Positions 33,138-40,633 of a DNA stretch of 64,000 bases are shown one piece after another. The notes under the pieces were generated by a model. The model had not been told where the DNA came from. It did not search any database and was given only the letters and a program-made list of their open reading frames with translations. The first letter of the stretch is position 1, and every line of letters starts with the position of its first letter. The translations under genes and the position numbers were made by a program. Origin of the DNA: Planctomycetota bacterium (GTDB taxonomy: Bacteria > Planctomycetota > Phycisphaerae > Phycisphaerales > UBA1924); assembly GCA_033763975.1 (NCBI GenBank), contig JANRJM010000016.1, forward strand, positions 43,811 through 107,810, written 5' to 3'.

Positions 33138-34055
33138 GTGCGGCTCGGGTGCCCGCCGTCGCTGGCGGGGGTGATCGCGCGGGCGATCGCTCCGCAGGTT
33201 TCAGATCGGACGCGCTCGGCGGGGCAGTTCGCACGCCAACTTCGGGCGTGGCGCCCGAACGGATCGGTCGGCGAACACACGACCAGCGGACGCACGACCA
33301 GCGCCCGCACGCGGCGGAAGTTCGCGGTGTTGGCCGCCTGTCTGCTCGGTCCGCTGGCAGCGGCGGCGGCGTGGTGGACGGTCGAGCGAGATCGCGGTGC
33401 GCCCGCGCGAGCCGCGGCGAGCGGGCCCGACGCGTCCGACGGCACGGGCGTGGTCGCTCCGGACGCAACGAAGCCCCGCGTGCTGTTCTTGTCGCCGCAC
33501 CCGGATCATTGGGTGCGCGGAGATCCCGCGGAGGCGCTCCGCCGGATCAACGAGCGATTCTCGCGCTCGGAGGTCGCGCGGAGCATTCCATGGCAGAACA
33601 TGATGCGAGGGCTCGTGGCCGAGCACGTCGGGCAGCCCGAGACGGCGATCGAGAGTTATCAGGTGGTGGTGGACCGGGGCAAAGGACGCATGCGGCGCGA
33701 GGGCGAGATCCGCCTGGGCCGGGTGCTGGCATCAACGGGCAGACTCGACGAGGCCGAGGTGATCCTGCGGGGCGTGCAGCGTCCGGGCGTGGACACGGTG
33801 TACGACGCGGCGGAGAACTATGAATGGCTGCTGGCGATGGCCGTACTGGAAGCACAGCACGGCGATGCGAACGCGTGCGAGGATTACATCCACCAGGCGG
33901 AGCGTGTGCAGCCGCTCGAACATCATGACCAGCACAGGGGCTGGGCGGAGCAGTTGATGGTGCGCGTCCGGCTCTCGGTGCGAGACACGCTTCAAGGGCG
34001 CGGGCCGCAGGTCAACGACGGGACCGGCACGATCGAGCGGCCGACGCGGCAATGA
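33138..34055 (+). CDS. TPR protein with a transmembrane helix; kinase-tail-like N-terminus
   Basis: 305 residues. Residues 1-40 (CPPSLAGVIARAIAPQVSDRTRSAGQFARQLRAWR) look like the last helices of a Ser/Thr protein kinase domain (the xPxxLxxVIxRAxxxxPxDRxxSAxxFAxxLRxxL pattern). A single transmembrane segment follows (FAVLAACLLGPLAAAAAWW), then a C-terminal tetratricopeptide-like region (GDPAEALRRINERF; QPETAIESYQVVVDRGKG; STGRLDEAEVILRGVQ). It therefore looks like the C-terminal part of a kinase-TM-TPR protein whose catalytic domain is lost. GTG 33138 has GAGGAAAG at good distance, so the remnant may still be expressed. Confidence 0.65.
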   Translation: MRLGCPPSLAGVIARAIAPQVSDRTRSAGQFARQLRAWRPNGSVGEHTTSGRTTSARTRRKFAVLAACLLGPLAAAAAWWTVERDRGAPARAAASGPDASDGTGVVAPDATKPRVLFLSPHPDHWVRGDPAEALRRINERFSRSEVARSIPWQNMMRGLVAEHVGQPETAIESYQVVVDRGKGRMRREGEIRLGRVLASTGRLDEAEVILRGVQRPGVDTVYDAAENYEWLLAMAVLEAQHGDANACEDYIHQAERVQPLEHHDQHRGWAEQLMVRVRLSVRDTLQGRGPQVNDGTGTIERPTRQ

Positions 34056-34095
34056 GGTGGGGAGCGCCTGCGGGGGAGGCGGGGTCGGGAAAAAC

Positions 34096-34168
34096 GCGGG
34101 CGGAGGGACTCGAACCCCCAACCTTCTGATCCGTAGTCAGATGCTCTATCCAATTGAGCTACGCCCGC
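34096..34168 (-). tRNA. tRNA-Arg (anticodon ACG)
   Basis: On the minus strand: acceptor GCGGGCG / CGCCCGC, D-arm GCTC-AATTGGATA-GAGC, anticodon arm TCTGA-CTACGGA-TCAGA giving anticodon ACG, variable AGGTT, T-arm GGGGG-TTCGAGT-CCCTC. A34 is expected to be edited to inosine. CCA is not encoded. Confidence 0.96.
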
Positions 34169-34295
34169 TCACGCCGCCTGCGCGGCAGGAGGAACCATAA
34201 CCCTCCGAAGCGCGAGCGGCAAGTCGCGGGGCGGGATTCGCGTTTGCACGGCCGAGGCGGCGTGCGCCGAACCGAGAGCTTTGCCTGGAAAGACG

Positions 34296-34323
34296 TTGCG
34301 ATTCCGAGGCTCCGTGCTACCCT
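34296..34323 (+). promoter_or_regulatory. Candidate promoter of the lectin-dockerin gene
   Basis: TTGCGA, 16-base spacer, TACCCT, placed 25 bases upstream of the start codon, which would give a short leader containing the GGAGGGAG ribosome-binding site. Confidence 0.4.
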
Positions 34324-34348
34324 TTCTGGGGGTATCCGGAGGGAGATC

Positions 34349-36163
34349 ATGCATCGAGCGCTTTTGGCCGGGGTCGTGGCAGGTCTGTGCACGCACGCGC
34401 ACGCGCAGCTTTGCACCAGCAATGCGCTGGGCTACGCGGACTTCTCCCTCTCAGCGGGGGATCTGTCGTACTCGCAGAACTCGACGGTCGATGGCACGCG
34501 GCTCGTGCTCGCCCCGTCGCAGCCGGGCACGGGCGGCTCGTCGTTCTACCGCCTGGCGAAGCACACCATCACCGGGCCGTGGATGACGCGCTTTACCTTC
34601 CGCATCATCGGTGGCGGCGACGGCATGGCCTTCGTGATCCAGGACGAGAGCCCGACCTCGCTGGGATCGCTGGGCAGCGGGCTGGGCTACTCGGGGATCG
34701 AGCGGTCGCTCGCGGTCGAGATCGACACGTTCTCGTTCACGGGCGAGTTCGCCGAGGATCACCTGAGCGTGCAGACCGGCTTCGGCGGCCCGACGTTCTC
34801 GGACGATGCCTCGTCGATCGCGCACGCGGTGCTGCCGTTCGACGTCAATGACGGCGTCGAGCGCGAGGCGATCGTCGCGTACGACGGGACGACCCTGCGC
34901 ATCTGGATTGATGGGCAGGCGACCCTGTCGGTGCCCGTGTCGTTCGATCTCATCGCGCCCGACGGGTGCGCGTACGTCGGCTTCACGTCCGGCAACGGCG
35001 GCTCGTTCGGCGAGCACTCGGTCTCGTCCTGGTCGTTCACGGTCGACGGCCCGCTGTACCCGACGTTCGACGGCGCGACGGGCATCACGACCGTCGGGAA
35101 CGCGGCGCTCGCCGGGGATGTTCTCGAACTGACGCAGGCGGTGTCCGGGCAGCGCGGCGCGGGGTGGTACGACGTGGTGCCCGTCACGATCACGTCGCCC
35201 TGGGTGAGCGACTTCGTCTTCACGCTCGACGGGGAGGCGGACGGCTTCGCGTTCGTGGTGCAGAACGAGTCCACCATCGCCCTCGGCGGGGGCGGGAGCG
35301 GGCTGGGATACGCCGACAACGGCCCGCAGGGCATCACCGCGTCGCTGGCGGTGGAGTTCGACACGTTCGCGTTCACCGGGGAGTTCCCGGCGGACCACGT
35401 CAGCATCCAGACCAACTTCGCGGGGCCCAACAACGCCGGGGACAACTTCTCGCTCGCGCACGGCGTGCTGGCCGCGGACATCAACGACTCGCAGCCCCAT
35501 CACGCGATGGTGGTGTACGACGGGGCGGTGCTGCGGGTGTACGTCGACGGTGCGCTCCTCGCCGAGGCGCCGGTGGATTTCTCGCAGGGCATCGCGGGCC
35601 CGGGCGGGATCGCGTTCGTGGGCTTCACGGGCGGCACGGGCGCCGTCGCGGCGACCCAGGCGATCCGTTCGTGGAACTTCGGCTCGGCGCCCGACTGCCT
35701 GTCGCCGGACATCGGGGAGTTCGTCTTCGATCAGACGGTGAACGCGGGCGACGCCGTCACGTTCACGTTCGTGCCGGTGGGCAGCGCGCCGTTCACCTAC
35801 TCGTGGTTCCTGGAGGGGCAGCTCGTGCAGGACGGCGGGCCGATCTCGGGCGCGACGACGAACTCGCTGACGATCGACCCGGTGGGCCCGGAGCACGCCG
35901 GGCAGTGGGACTACGTCGTGGACAACGACTGCGGGAACGTGGGGTCCGGGTTTGTGCTCACGGTGGAGGGGGGCGTCGGCTGCGACCCCGACTTCAACCA
36001 GGACGGCAACGTCGACCAGGACGACATCGCGTGCCTGGCGCAGGTGGTCGCGGGCGATCCGTTCTGCTCGGCGAGCGATCCGGACTTCAACCGCGACGGC
36101 AACGTCGACCAGGACGACATCAACTCGCTGGAGCAGGTGGTCGCGGGCCAGCCGTGCCCGTGA
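34349..36163 (+). CDS. Secreted protein with two L-type-lectin-like domains, Ig-like domain and dockerin-like tail
   Basis: 604 residues. Signal peptide HRALLAGVVAGLCTHAHA. Two homologous beta-sandwich domains follow: residues about 20-235 (DGMAFVIQDESP ... SLAVEIDTFSFTGEF) and 236-455 (DGFAFVVQNES ... SLAVEFDTFAFTGEF), each with the SLAVExDTFxFTGEFxxDHxSxQTxF pattern of legume-lectin-like carbohydrate-binding folds. An Ig-like module (NAGDAVTFTFVPVGSAPFTYSWF) comes next. The C-terminus has two calcium-type loops, DFNQDGNVDQDD and DFNRDGNVDQDD, a dockerin-like pair ending in GQPCP. Start ATG 34349 with GGAGGGAG upstream. It is probably a surface or extracellular carbohydrate-binding protein. 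Confidence 0.9.
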   Translation: MHRALLAGVVAGLCTHAHAQLCTSNALGYADFSLSAGDLSYSQNSTVDGTRLVLAPSQPGTGGSSFYRLAKHTITGPWMTRFTFRIIGGGDGMAFVIQDESPTSLGSLGSGLGYSGIERSLAVEIDTFSFTGEFAEDHLSVQTGFGGPTFSDDASSIAHAVLPFDVNDGVEREAIVAYDGTTLRIWIDGQATLSVPVSFDLIAPDGCAYVGFTSGNGGSFGEHSVSSWSFTVDGPLYPTFDGATGITTVGNAALAGDVLELTQAVSGQRGAGWYDVVPVTITSPWVSDFVFTLDGEADGFAFVVQNESTIALGGGGSGLGYADNGPQGITASLAVEFDTFAFTGEFPADHVSIQTNFAGPNNAGDNFSLAHGVLAADINDSQPHHAMVVYDGAVLRVYVDGALLAEAPVDFSQGIAGPGGIAFVGFTGGTGAVAATQAIRSWNFGSAPDCLSPDIGEFVFDQTVNAGDAVTFTFVPVGSAPFTYSWFLEGQLVQDGGPISGATTNSLTIDPVGPEHAGQWDYVVDNDCGNVGSGFVLTVEGGVGCDPDFNQDGNVDQDDIACLAQVVAGDPFCSASDPDFNRDGNVDQDDINSLEQVVAGQPCP

Positions 36164-36224
36164 GGACCGTCGAACGAGTTCGAGTGACAGTGTCGGTTTC
36201 TCAGATCTGTGAAAGGAGCATCTC

Positions 36225-37166
36225 ATGAAGCGTCTTCTCGGAGTTCTCGCGCTGGCCGCCTCGGCGGGTCTCGCCCAGGGCCAGCTCGTGGTGGGCAACG
36301 ACCAGAGCGGCACGGCGACGATCTACTACATCGATGTCGCCTCCGGCGCCGCCACCCCCCTCTACTCGGCGACCACGACGGACGCCAAGCCCTGGGGCAT
36401 GGCGTACGACCCCGCGACCAACACCCTCTACTGGAACAACGGTGCGAACCTGTACTCCTCGCCCTTCTCGACCGAGAGCCTCACGCCCACGCTGCTGGGC
36501 GGGATGACGTACAACGGCGCCACCGTGAACTTCGTGGGGCTCGCGTTCCGCGACGGGGCGCTCCTGGGCACGCGCAACATCACGACCGAGGCGGTCTACC
36601 GCATCGACGTCGAGACGCGCGAGGCGACGCTGCTCTACGCCTACCCGACGACCTTCGACTTCGGCGGGCTCGACGTCGACTCCACCACCGGCGTGCTCTA
36701 CGGGCTCTCCGATTCCGGCTCGCCGCGCGGCATCTATTCGATCGATGTCGCCGCACAGACCACGGCCTTCACCGGGGCGTCGCCCGCGTCGGACTCCGAT
36801 GTCGACGGGCTCGCCGTGTACGACGGGACGGCCTACGGCGTGACCGACGGCAACAACACCTCGCAGCCCAACTTCTACATCTTCGACCTCGAGAGCGGGC
36901 AGCAGGTGGGCACGCTCCCCTCGCCCTTCACGGGCACCGGCACCTTCGCCGCCGCCGCGTTCATCCCGCCCTCGGGCCCGACCTGCGATCCCGACTTCAA
37001 CGCCGACGGCAACGTCGATCAGGACGACATCGCCTGCATCGCCCAGGTCGTCGGCGGTGACCCGACCTGCGCCAGCGCCGACCCGGACTTCAACCGCGAC
37101 GGCAACGTCGATCAGGACGACGTCGCGGCCCTCGAGCAGGTCGTCGCCGGCGCGCCCTGCCCCTGA
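36225..37166 (+). CDS. Secreted beta-propeller-like protein with dockerin-like tail
   Basis: 313 residues. Signal peptide KRLLGVLALAASAGLAQGQ. The body has repeated blade-like segments (ATIYYIDVASGAATPLYSA; KPWGMAYDPATNTLYWNN; AVYRIDVETREATLLYAY; FGGLDVDSTTGVLYGLSDS; GIYSIDVAAQTTAFTG; VDGLAVYDGTAYGVTDG), suggesting a PQQ/WD-type propeller. The C-terminus carries the same dockerin-like pair as the previous gene: DFNADGNVDQDD and DFNRDGNVDQDD, ending in GAPCP. ATG 36225 has AAAGGAG 6 bases upstream. It lies 61 bases after the lectin gene, so they may be co-transcribed and co-localised. Confidence 0.9.
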   Translation: MKRLLGVLALAASAGLAQGQLVVGNDQSGTATIYYIDVASGAATPLYSATTTDAKPWGMAYDPATNTLYWNNGANLYSSPFSTESLTPTLLGGMTYNGATVNFVGLAFRDGALLGTRNITTEAVYRIDVETREATLLYAYPTTFDFGGLDVDSTTGVLYGLSDSGSPRGIYSIDVAAQTTAFTGASPASDSDVDGLAVYDGTAYGVTDGNNTSQPNFYIFDLESGQQVGTLPSPFTGTGTFAAAAFIPPSGPTCDPDFNADGNVDQDDIACIAQVVGGDPTCASADPDFNRDGNVDQDDVAALEQVVAGAPCP

Positions 37167-37242
37167 CAGGTCCTTGTCCTGACCAGCGCGTCACCCCGCG
37201 TGGTCGCGACGCAGATCCGCGGCACCCGTGTCACCGGGCGGG

Positions 37243-37674
37243 CTAGACCCGCTCGGTGACGCGGGCGCGCACCGACCCGTCGGGGTCAATCTCGACACCC
37301 ACCACGTCGACCCGGCGCGGGCGGTCGGTCCACCCGTTCGACCGGGCCAGGTGCGTCGCGATCGCGTGCAGCCTCCGACGCTTCGCCCGCGTCACGTTCG
37401 CCTCCGGCGGCGTCGCGTCGCTGCGCGCATTCGCGCCCCGCACCCGCGTCTTCACCTCGACCACCACCAGCGTGCGCCCGTCCGGGGCCCACGCGACGAG
37501 GTCCGCCTCGCCCCGCGGGGTGACGGCGTTGCGCGCGATGATCCGGTACCCCCGGGCGCGCAGCAGGTCGGCCGCCGCTGCCTCGCCCCGGTTGCCGACC
37601 GCCCGGTCGCGCGCCGCCGGCGCCAGCGCGCGACGCACGCGGCGGAGCAGCCGGGACCAGAAGGAGGCGGGCAC
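37243..37674 (-). CDS. yraN: YraN/UPF0102 family endonuclease-like protein
   Basis: 143 residues. Restriction-endonuclease-like fold with AVGNRGEAAAADLLRARGYRIIARNAVTPRGEADLVAWAPDGRTLVVVEVKTRV, the conserved GE, GEADLV and EVKTR catalytic block. The C-terminus is basic. The family role is unresolved; a nuclease function in recombination or processing is suggested by the fold. It is 4 bases downstream of the SurA-like lipoprotein gene and probably in the same operon. Confidence 0.93.
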   Translation of the reverse strand: MPASFWSRLLRRVRRALAPAARDRAVGNRGEAAAADLLRARGYRIIARNAVTPRGEADLVAWAPDGRTLVVVEVKTRVRGANARSDATPPEANVTRAKRRRLHAIATHLARSNGWTDRPRRVDVVGVEIDPDGSVRARVTERV

Positions 37675-37678
37675 GGCG

Positions 37679-39040
37679 TCACCGCGTTCGAGGCGCCGCC
37701 TCGGGCTTGTAGCGCTCGACGGCGATGCCGAGCAGGCGGGCGCGCATCTCGACGATCGAGGTCATGCTCGAGCGGCCGATGAGCTTCTCGAGGTATCGGG
37801 CGGTCAGTTCGTTGAACCGTTGCACCTGCAGGCGACTCTCGACGTCGAGCTGGGCCTCGTACAGCCCCGGGGGCAACTCCACGGCGTCGAGATGGATCCA
37901 GGCCAGCACGCCCCCCAGATCGAGCGGGCCGCGCGTGTCGCCGGGCGACATCGTCTTTGCGGCGTCGTTGAGCACGGGGCTGGGGAAGAACGAGGCGTTG
38001 GCGAGTTCGCCGGTGAGTTCGCGCACCTCGAGCCCGCCCCGCCCGTTGCGGAACCGGTTGACGGGCAGGGCCGCGAGTTCCTCGAACTCCTGCCCAGAGG
38101 CGAGCGCCGTCTCGACGGACGCCCGGTCTTCGGCGGCCGAGGCCGGCACGTTGATGAGGAAGAAGCGGTAGCGGGGCGGGTGCTGGTAGATGTCGGCGAA
38201 GCGCCCGTTGTAGGCCTGGTCGATGTCGCGCCAGGAGATGTTGATCCGGCGCTGGATCTTCTCGTAGACGTGCATGCGGATGAGCTGTTCCTGCTCCTGG
38301 CGCCGCGCCCACTGGTCGAGGGAAAGCCCCTCGCGCTCCTGGATCTCGCGGCTGAGGGCCTCGGTGCTGCCGCCGGCGACGCGGCGTTCCTGCTCCTGCA
38401 GCGAGCGGACGAAGGCGAAGAGGTTCTGGCGGCGTTGCGGGTCGATGGACGCGAGCGCCTCGCCCCGCAGCAGCTCGTCGCGCACCAGAAGGTCGAGGCG
38501 GAGGTTGATCTCGTCGCGCGCGAACACGAGCCAGTCCTGCGGCCCGCGCCGACGCGCCTCGGACGCGAGACGCGGGCCCAGCGGCTCGAGCGTCGCCGAC
38601 CCCACATCAAAGAACGTCGAGGCGTAGATCGGGTTCCCGTTCACGTCGCCGATCTTCGCGTCGACCAGCACCGCAGCGCCCGCGGGCGGCACGTCGGCGC
38701 CGGACAGGTCCGGTGCGCCCGCGACACCCACGAAGGGTGCGCCCGCGTCCGGCGCCGCCGCGGCGCCGGAGGCACCAGCGACGGGTCGATCGCCCGTGAG
38801 GTCGCCCGTCCCGTTGATGTCGAGCGGGGCGGCGGCGATGGGGCGTGCGTCGGCGATGCGGGCGGGCTGCTCGGTGGTGGAGGGGGCGGCCGGGGCGGGC
38901 GCCGCGCCCGGCGCCGCGGCGAAATCCGCGGCGCTCAGCGAGACGGTGGGGGCGGGGCGAGCGGCGGACCCGCCCGAGCAGCCCGCGAGCAGCGACCCGA
39001 CGGAGCACGCGGCCAGGCCGATCGCAGCACGGTGAATCAT
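37679..39040 (-). CDS. SurA/PpiC-like lipoprotein
   Basis: 453 residues. The signal peptide ends in the lipobox SLLAGC (Cys near residue 21), followed by an Ala/Pro-rich linker of about 100 residues. From about residue 125 the sequence fits chaperone/peptidyl-prolyl isomerase proteins of the SurA-PrsA type: KIGDVNGNPIYASTFFD, long helices (LRLDLLVRDELLRGEAL; RRQNLFAFVRSLQEQERRV; RIQRRINISWRDIDQAYNG), then a PpiC-like segment (RYRFFLINVPASAAEDR ... FRNGRGGLEVRELTGELANASFFPSPVLNDAAKTMSPGDTRGPLDLGGVLAWIHLDAV). It probably helps fold outer-membrane or secreted proteins. The parvulin active-site residues are not obvious, so it may be a chaperone only. Confidence 0.82.
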   Translation of the reverse strand: MIHRAAIGLAACSVGSLLAGCSGGSAARPAPTVSLSAADFAAAPGAAPAPAAPSTTEQPARIADARPIAAAPLDINGTGDLTGDRPVAGASGAAAAPDAGAPFVGVAGAPDLSGADVPPAGAAVLVDAKIGDVNGNPIYASTFFDVGSATLEPLGPRLASEARRRGPQDWLVFARDEINLRLDLLVRDELLRGEALASIDPQRRQNLFAFVRSLQEQERRVAGGSTEALSREIQEREGLSLDQWARRQEQEQLIRMHVYEKIQRRINISWRDIDQAYNGRFADIYQHPPRYRFFLINVPASAAEDRASVETALASGQEFEELAALPVNRFRNGRGGLEVRELTGELANASFFPSPVLNDAAKTMSPGDTRGPLDLGGVLAWIHLDAVELPPGLYEAQLDVESRLQVQRFNELTARYLEKLIGRSSMTSIVEMRARLLGIAVERYKPEAAPRTR

Positions 39041-39132
39041 CGGTCCTCCTGACGGCGCGTTCGGGGAACTTCGCGAGCGCGCTACACTCCCGGCAAGGCG
39101 CGGCGCGTTCGCGTGCCGCGATGGAGTGCCCT

Positions 39133-39609
39133 ATGTCCGAGCAGCCGAAGATTATCATCGACTCGGATTGGAAATCGCAAGCGCAGGCGGAAAAGCAGCG
39201 GCTGGAGGCGCAGGAGGCGGCCAAGAAGGCCCAGCCCCAGCGCGAGGACGTCCGGTTCGAGGACGTGGTCGGGCTGCTGGCGACGCAGGCGCTGTCGTAC
39301 CTGGGCTATTTCCCGGACCCGCAGTCCGGGCAGTCCATCGTCTCGATCGAGTACGCCCGCGTGCACATCGACATGCTGGGCGTGCTGGAAGCCAAGACCA
39401 AGGGCAATCTCAGCGAAGCCGAACAGACGATGCTGACGAAGACCCTCACGGAGCTGCGTGCGGAGTTCGTGGAAGTCTCCAAGGCGGTCGAGAAGGCGGT
39501 GCAGGAAGGTCGGGTCCGACGCGTGCCCATGGGCGGACCCGGGCGCCCCGGGCCCGGCGGCCCGATCGGTCCTGCGGATCTTCCCGGCCCGGGCGGCCTG
39601 TCGACCTGA
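39133..39609 (+). CDS. DUF1844 family protein
   Basis: 158 residues. It begins MSEQPKIIIDSDWKSQAQAEKQRLEAQE, then VGLLATQALSYLGYFPDPQSGQSIVSIEYARVHIDMLGVLEAKTKGNLSEAEQTMLTKTLTELRAEFV, the DUF1844 pattern. The C-terminus is Gly/Pro-rich. Function unknown; the family is common near core genes in planctomycetes. ATG 39133 gives the family N-terminus; ATG 39121 in the same frame is an alternative. It directly precedes the succinate dehydrogenase genes. Confidence 0.9.
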   Translation: MSEQPKIIIDSDWKSQAQAEKQRLEAQEAAKKAQPQREDVRFEDVVGLLATQALSYLGYFPDPQSGQSIVSIEYARVHIDMLGVLEAKTKGNLSEAEQTMLTKTLTELRAEFVEVSKAVEKAVQEGRVRRVPMGGPGRPGPGGPIGPADLPGPGGLST

Positions 39610-39653
39610 CGATCGCCGCCCCGCCCGCGGCGTGTGTGCAAGGACCTTTGCGC

Positions 39654-40544
39654 GTGACGACCATTCCCTCCGGTCCAGGCGTGTCGGCCCGTCCAGCGCC
39701 GCTCGGCCTGCTGAACCCCAACCACATCGTGCTCCGCCGGCTTCACTCCCTCACGGGAATCGTGCCGATCGGCGTCTTCCTCGTCGCCCATCTCGTCACC
39801 AACTCGTCCATCGCCTGGGGCAAGTGGGGCCTGCGGGCCGGCGGCGATCCGTACTCCGTCCGCGACGGGGGCGTGGCGTACTTCTGGAAGGAAGTCGCCT
39901 GGATCAACGAGAGCATCCCGCACCTGCTGCTCATCGAGCTCGCGCTGTGGGGCTCCATCGCGCTGCACAGCGTGCTGGGCTTCTACTACGCCCGCACCGG
40001 GCACGCGAACACGGACCGCTATCCGTTCCAGTCCAACTGGCGCTACGCCCTGCAGCGCCTCACCGGCTACTTCGGCGTGATCTACATCTTCTATCACGTC
40101 GCGACGCTCCGCTGGGGCTGGACATTCCTGATCCCGCCGTTCGACGGCTCGATCAAGTGGTCGCACGAGGAATCCGCCAGCACGCTCGCCGCGGCGCTGC
40201 GGGGCGGGTTCGATCAGTTCACCTTCTGGGGGCTGCTCGTCTCGGTGTTCTACTTCCTCGGGGTGACGACGCTGGTCTTCCACTTCGCGAACGGGCTGTG
40301 GACCGCCGCCATCCGCTGGGGCCTCACGGTCTCGCAGCGCGCCCAGCGGCGCTGGGGCGTGGTGTGCGCTGGGCTGGGCGTCACGCTCATGGCGCTGGGT
40401 TGGATGTCGGTGATCGGGTTCGTGCTGCTCGATCCGCGCGAGGCCGCCGAGGTCGAGTCGCGCCTCCGCCACGTGCAGGGCGAGGCCCCCGTGGGAGTTC
40501 CCGAAGAGGCGGCCACGCCGGGCCCCGGCGCCCCGCCTCACTAG
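39654..40544 (+). CDS. sdhC: Succinate dehydrogenase cytochrome b subunit
   Basis: 296 residues, the single-subunit five-helix membrane anchor (cytochrome b558 type) found with menaquinone-linked succinate dehydrogenases. RRLHSLTGIVPIGVFLVAHLVTNSSIAWG contains the first helix and a heme His; HSVLGFYYARTG, YFGVIYIFYHVATLRWGW, FWGLLVSVFYFLGVTTLVFHFANGLWTAAIRWG and VVCAGLGVTLMALGWMSVIGF carry the other helices and His ligands. GTG 39654 has AAGGACC upstream. First gene of sdhCAB. Confidence 0.93.
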   Translation: MTTIPSGPGVSARPAPLGLLNPNHIVLRRLHSLTGIVPIGVFLVAHLVTNSSIAWGKWGLRAGGDPYSVRDGGVAYFWKEVAWINESIPHLLLIELALWGSIALHSVLGFYYARTGHANTDRYPFQSNWRYALQRLTGYFGVIYIFYHVATLRWGWTFLIPPFDGSIKWSHEESASTLAAALRGGFDQFTFWGLLVSVFYFLGVTTLVFHFANGLWTAAIRWGLTVSQRAQRRWGVVCAGLGVTLMALGWMSVIGFVLLDPREAAEVESRLRHVQGEAPVGVPEEAATPGPGAPPH

Positions 40545-40633
40545 TCCGATCATCGTCTGCGCGATCATCCAGAGTCGGGTGATCGGTCGAATCAATCAAC
40601 GGGCGGGTCCACCGCCCTCCGGGCGGATTCCTG

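Noticed and set aside
34451..36313. Long antisense ORF (about 620 codons) opposite the lectin-dockerin gene
   Set aside because: Reading is Arg/His/Val-rich with no domain pattern, and the plus strand carries a complete, domain-rich protein with signal peptide. High GC keeps antisense frames open.
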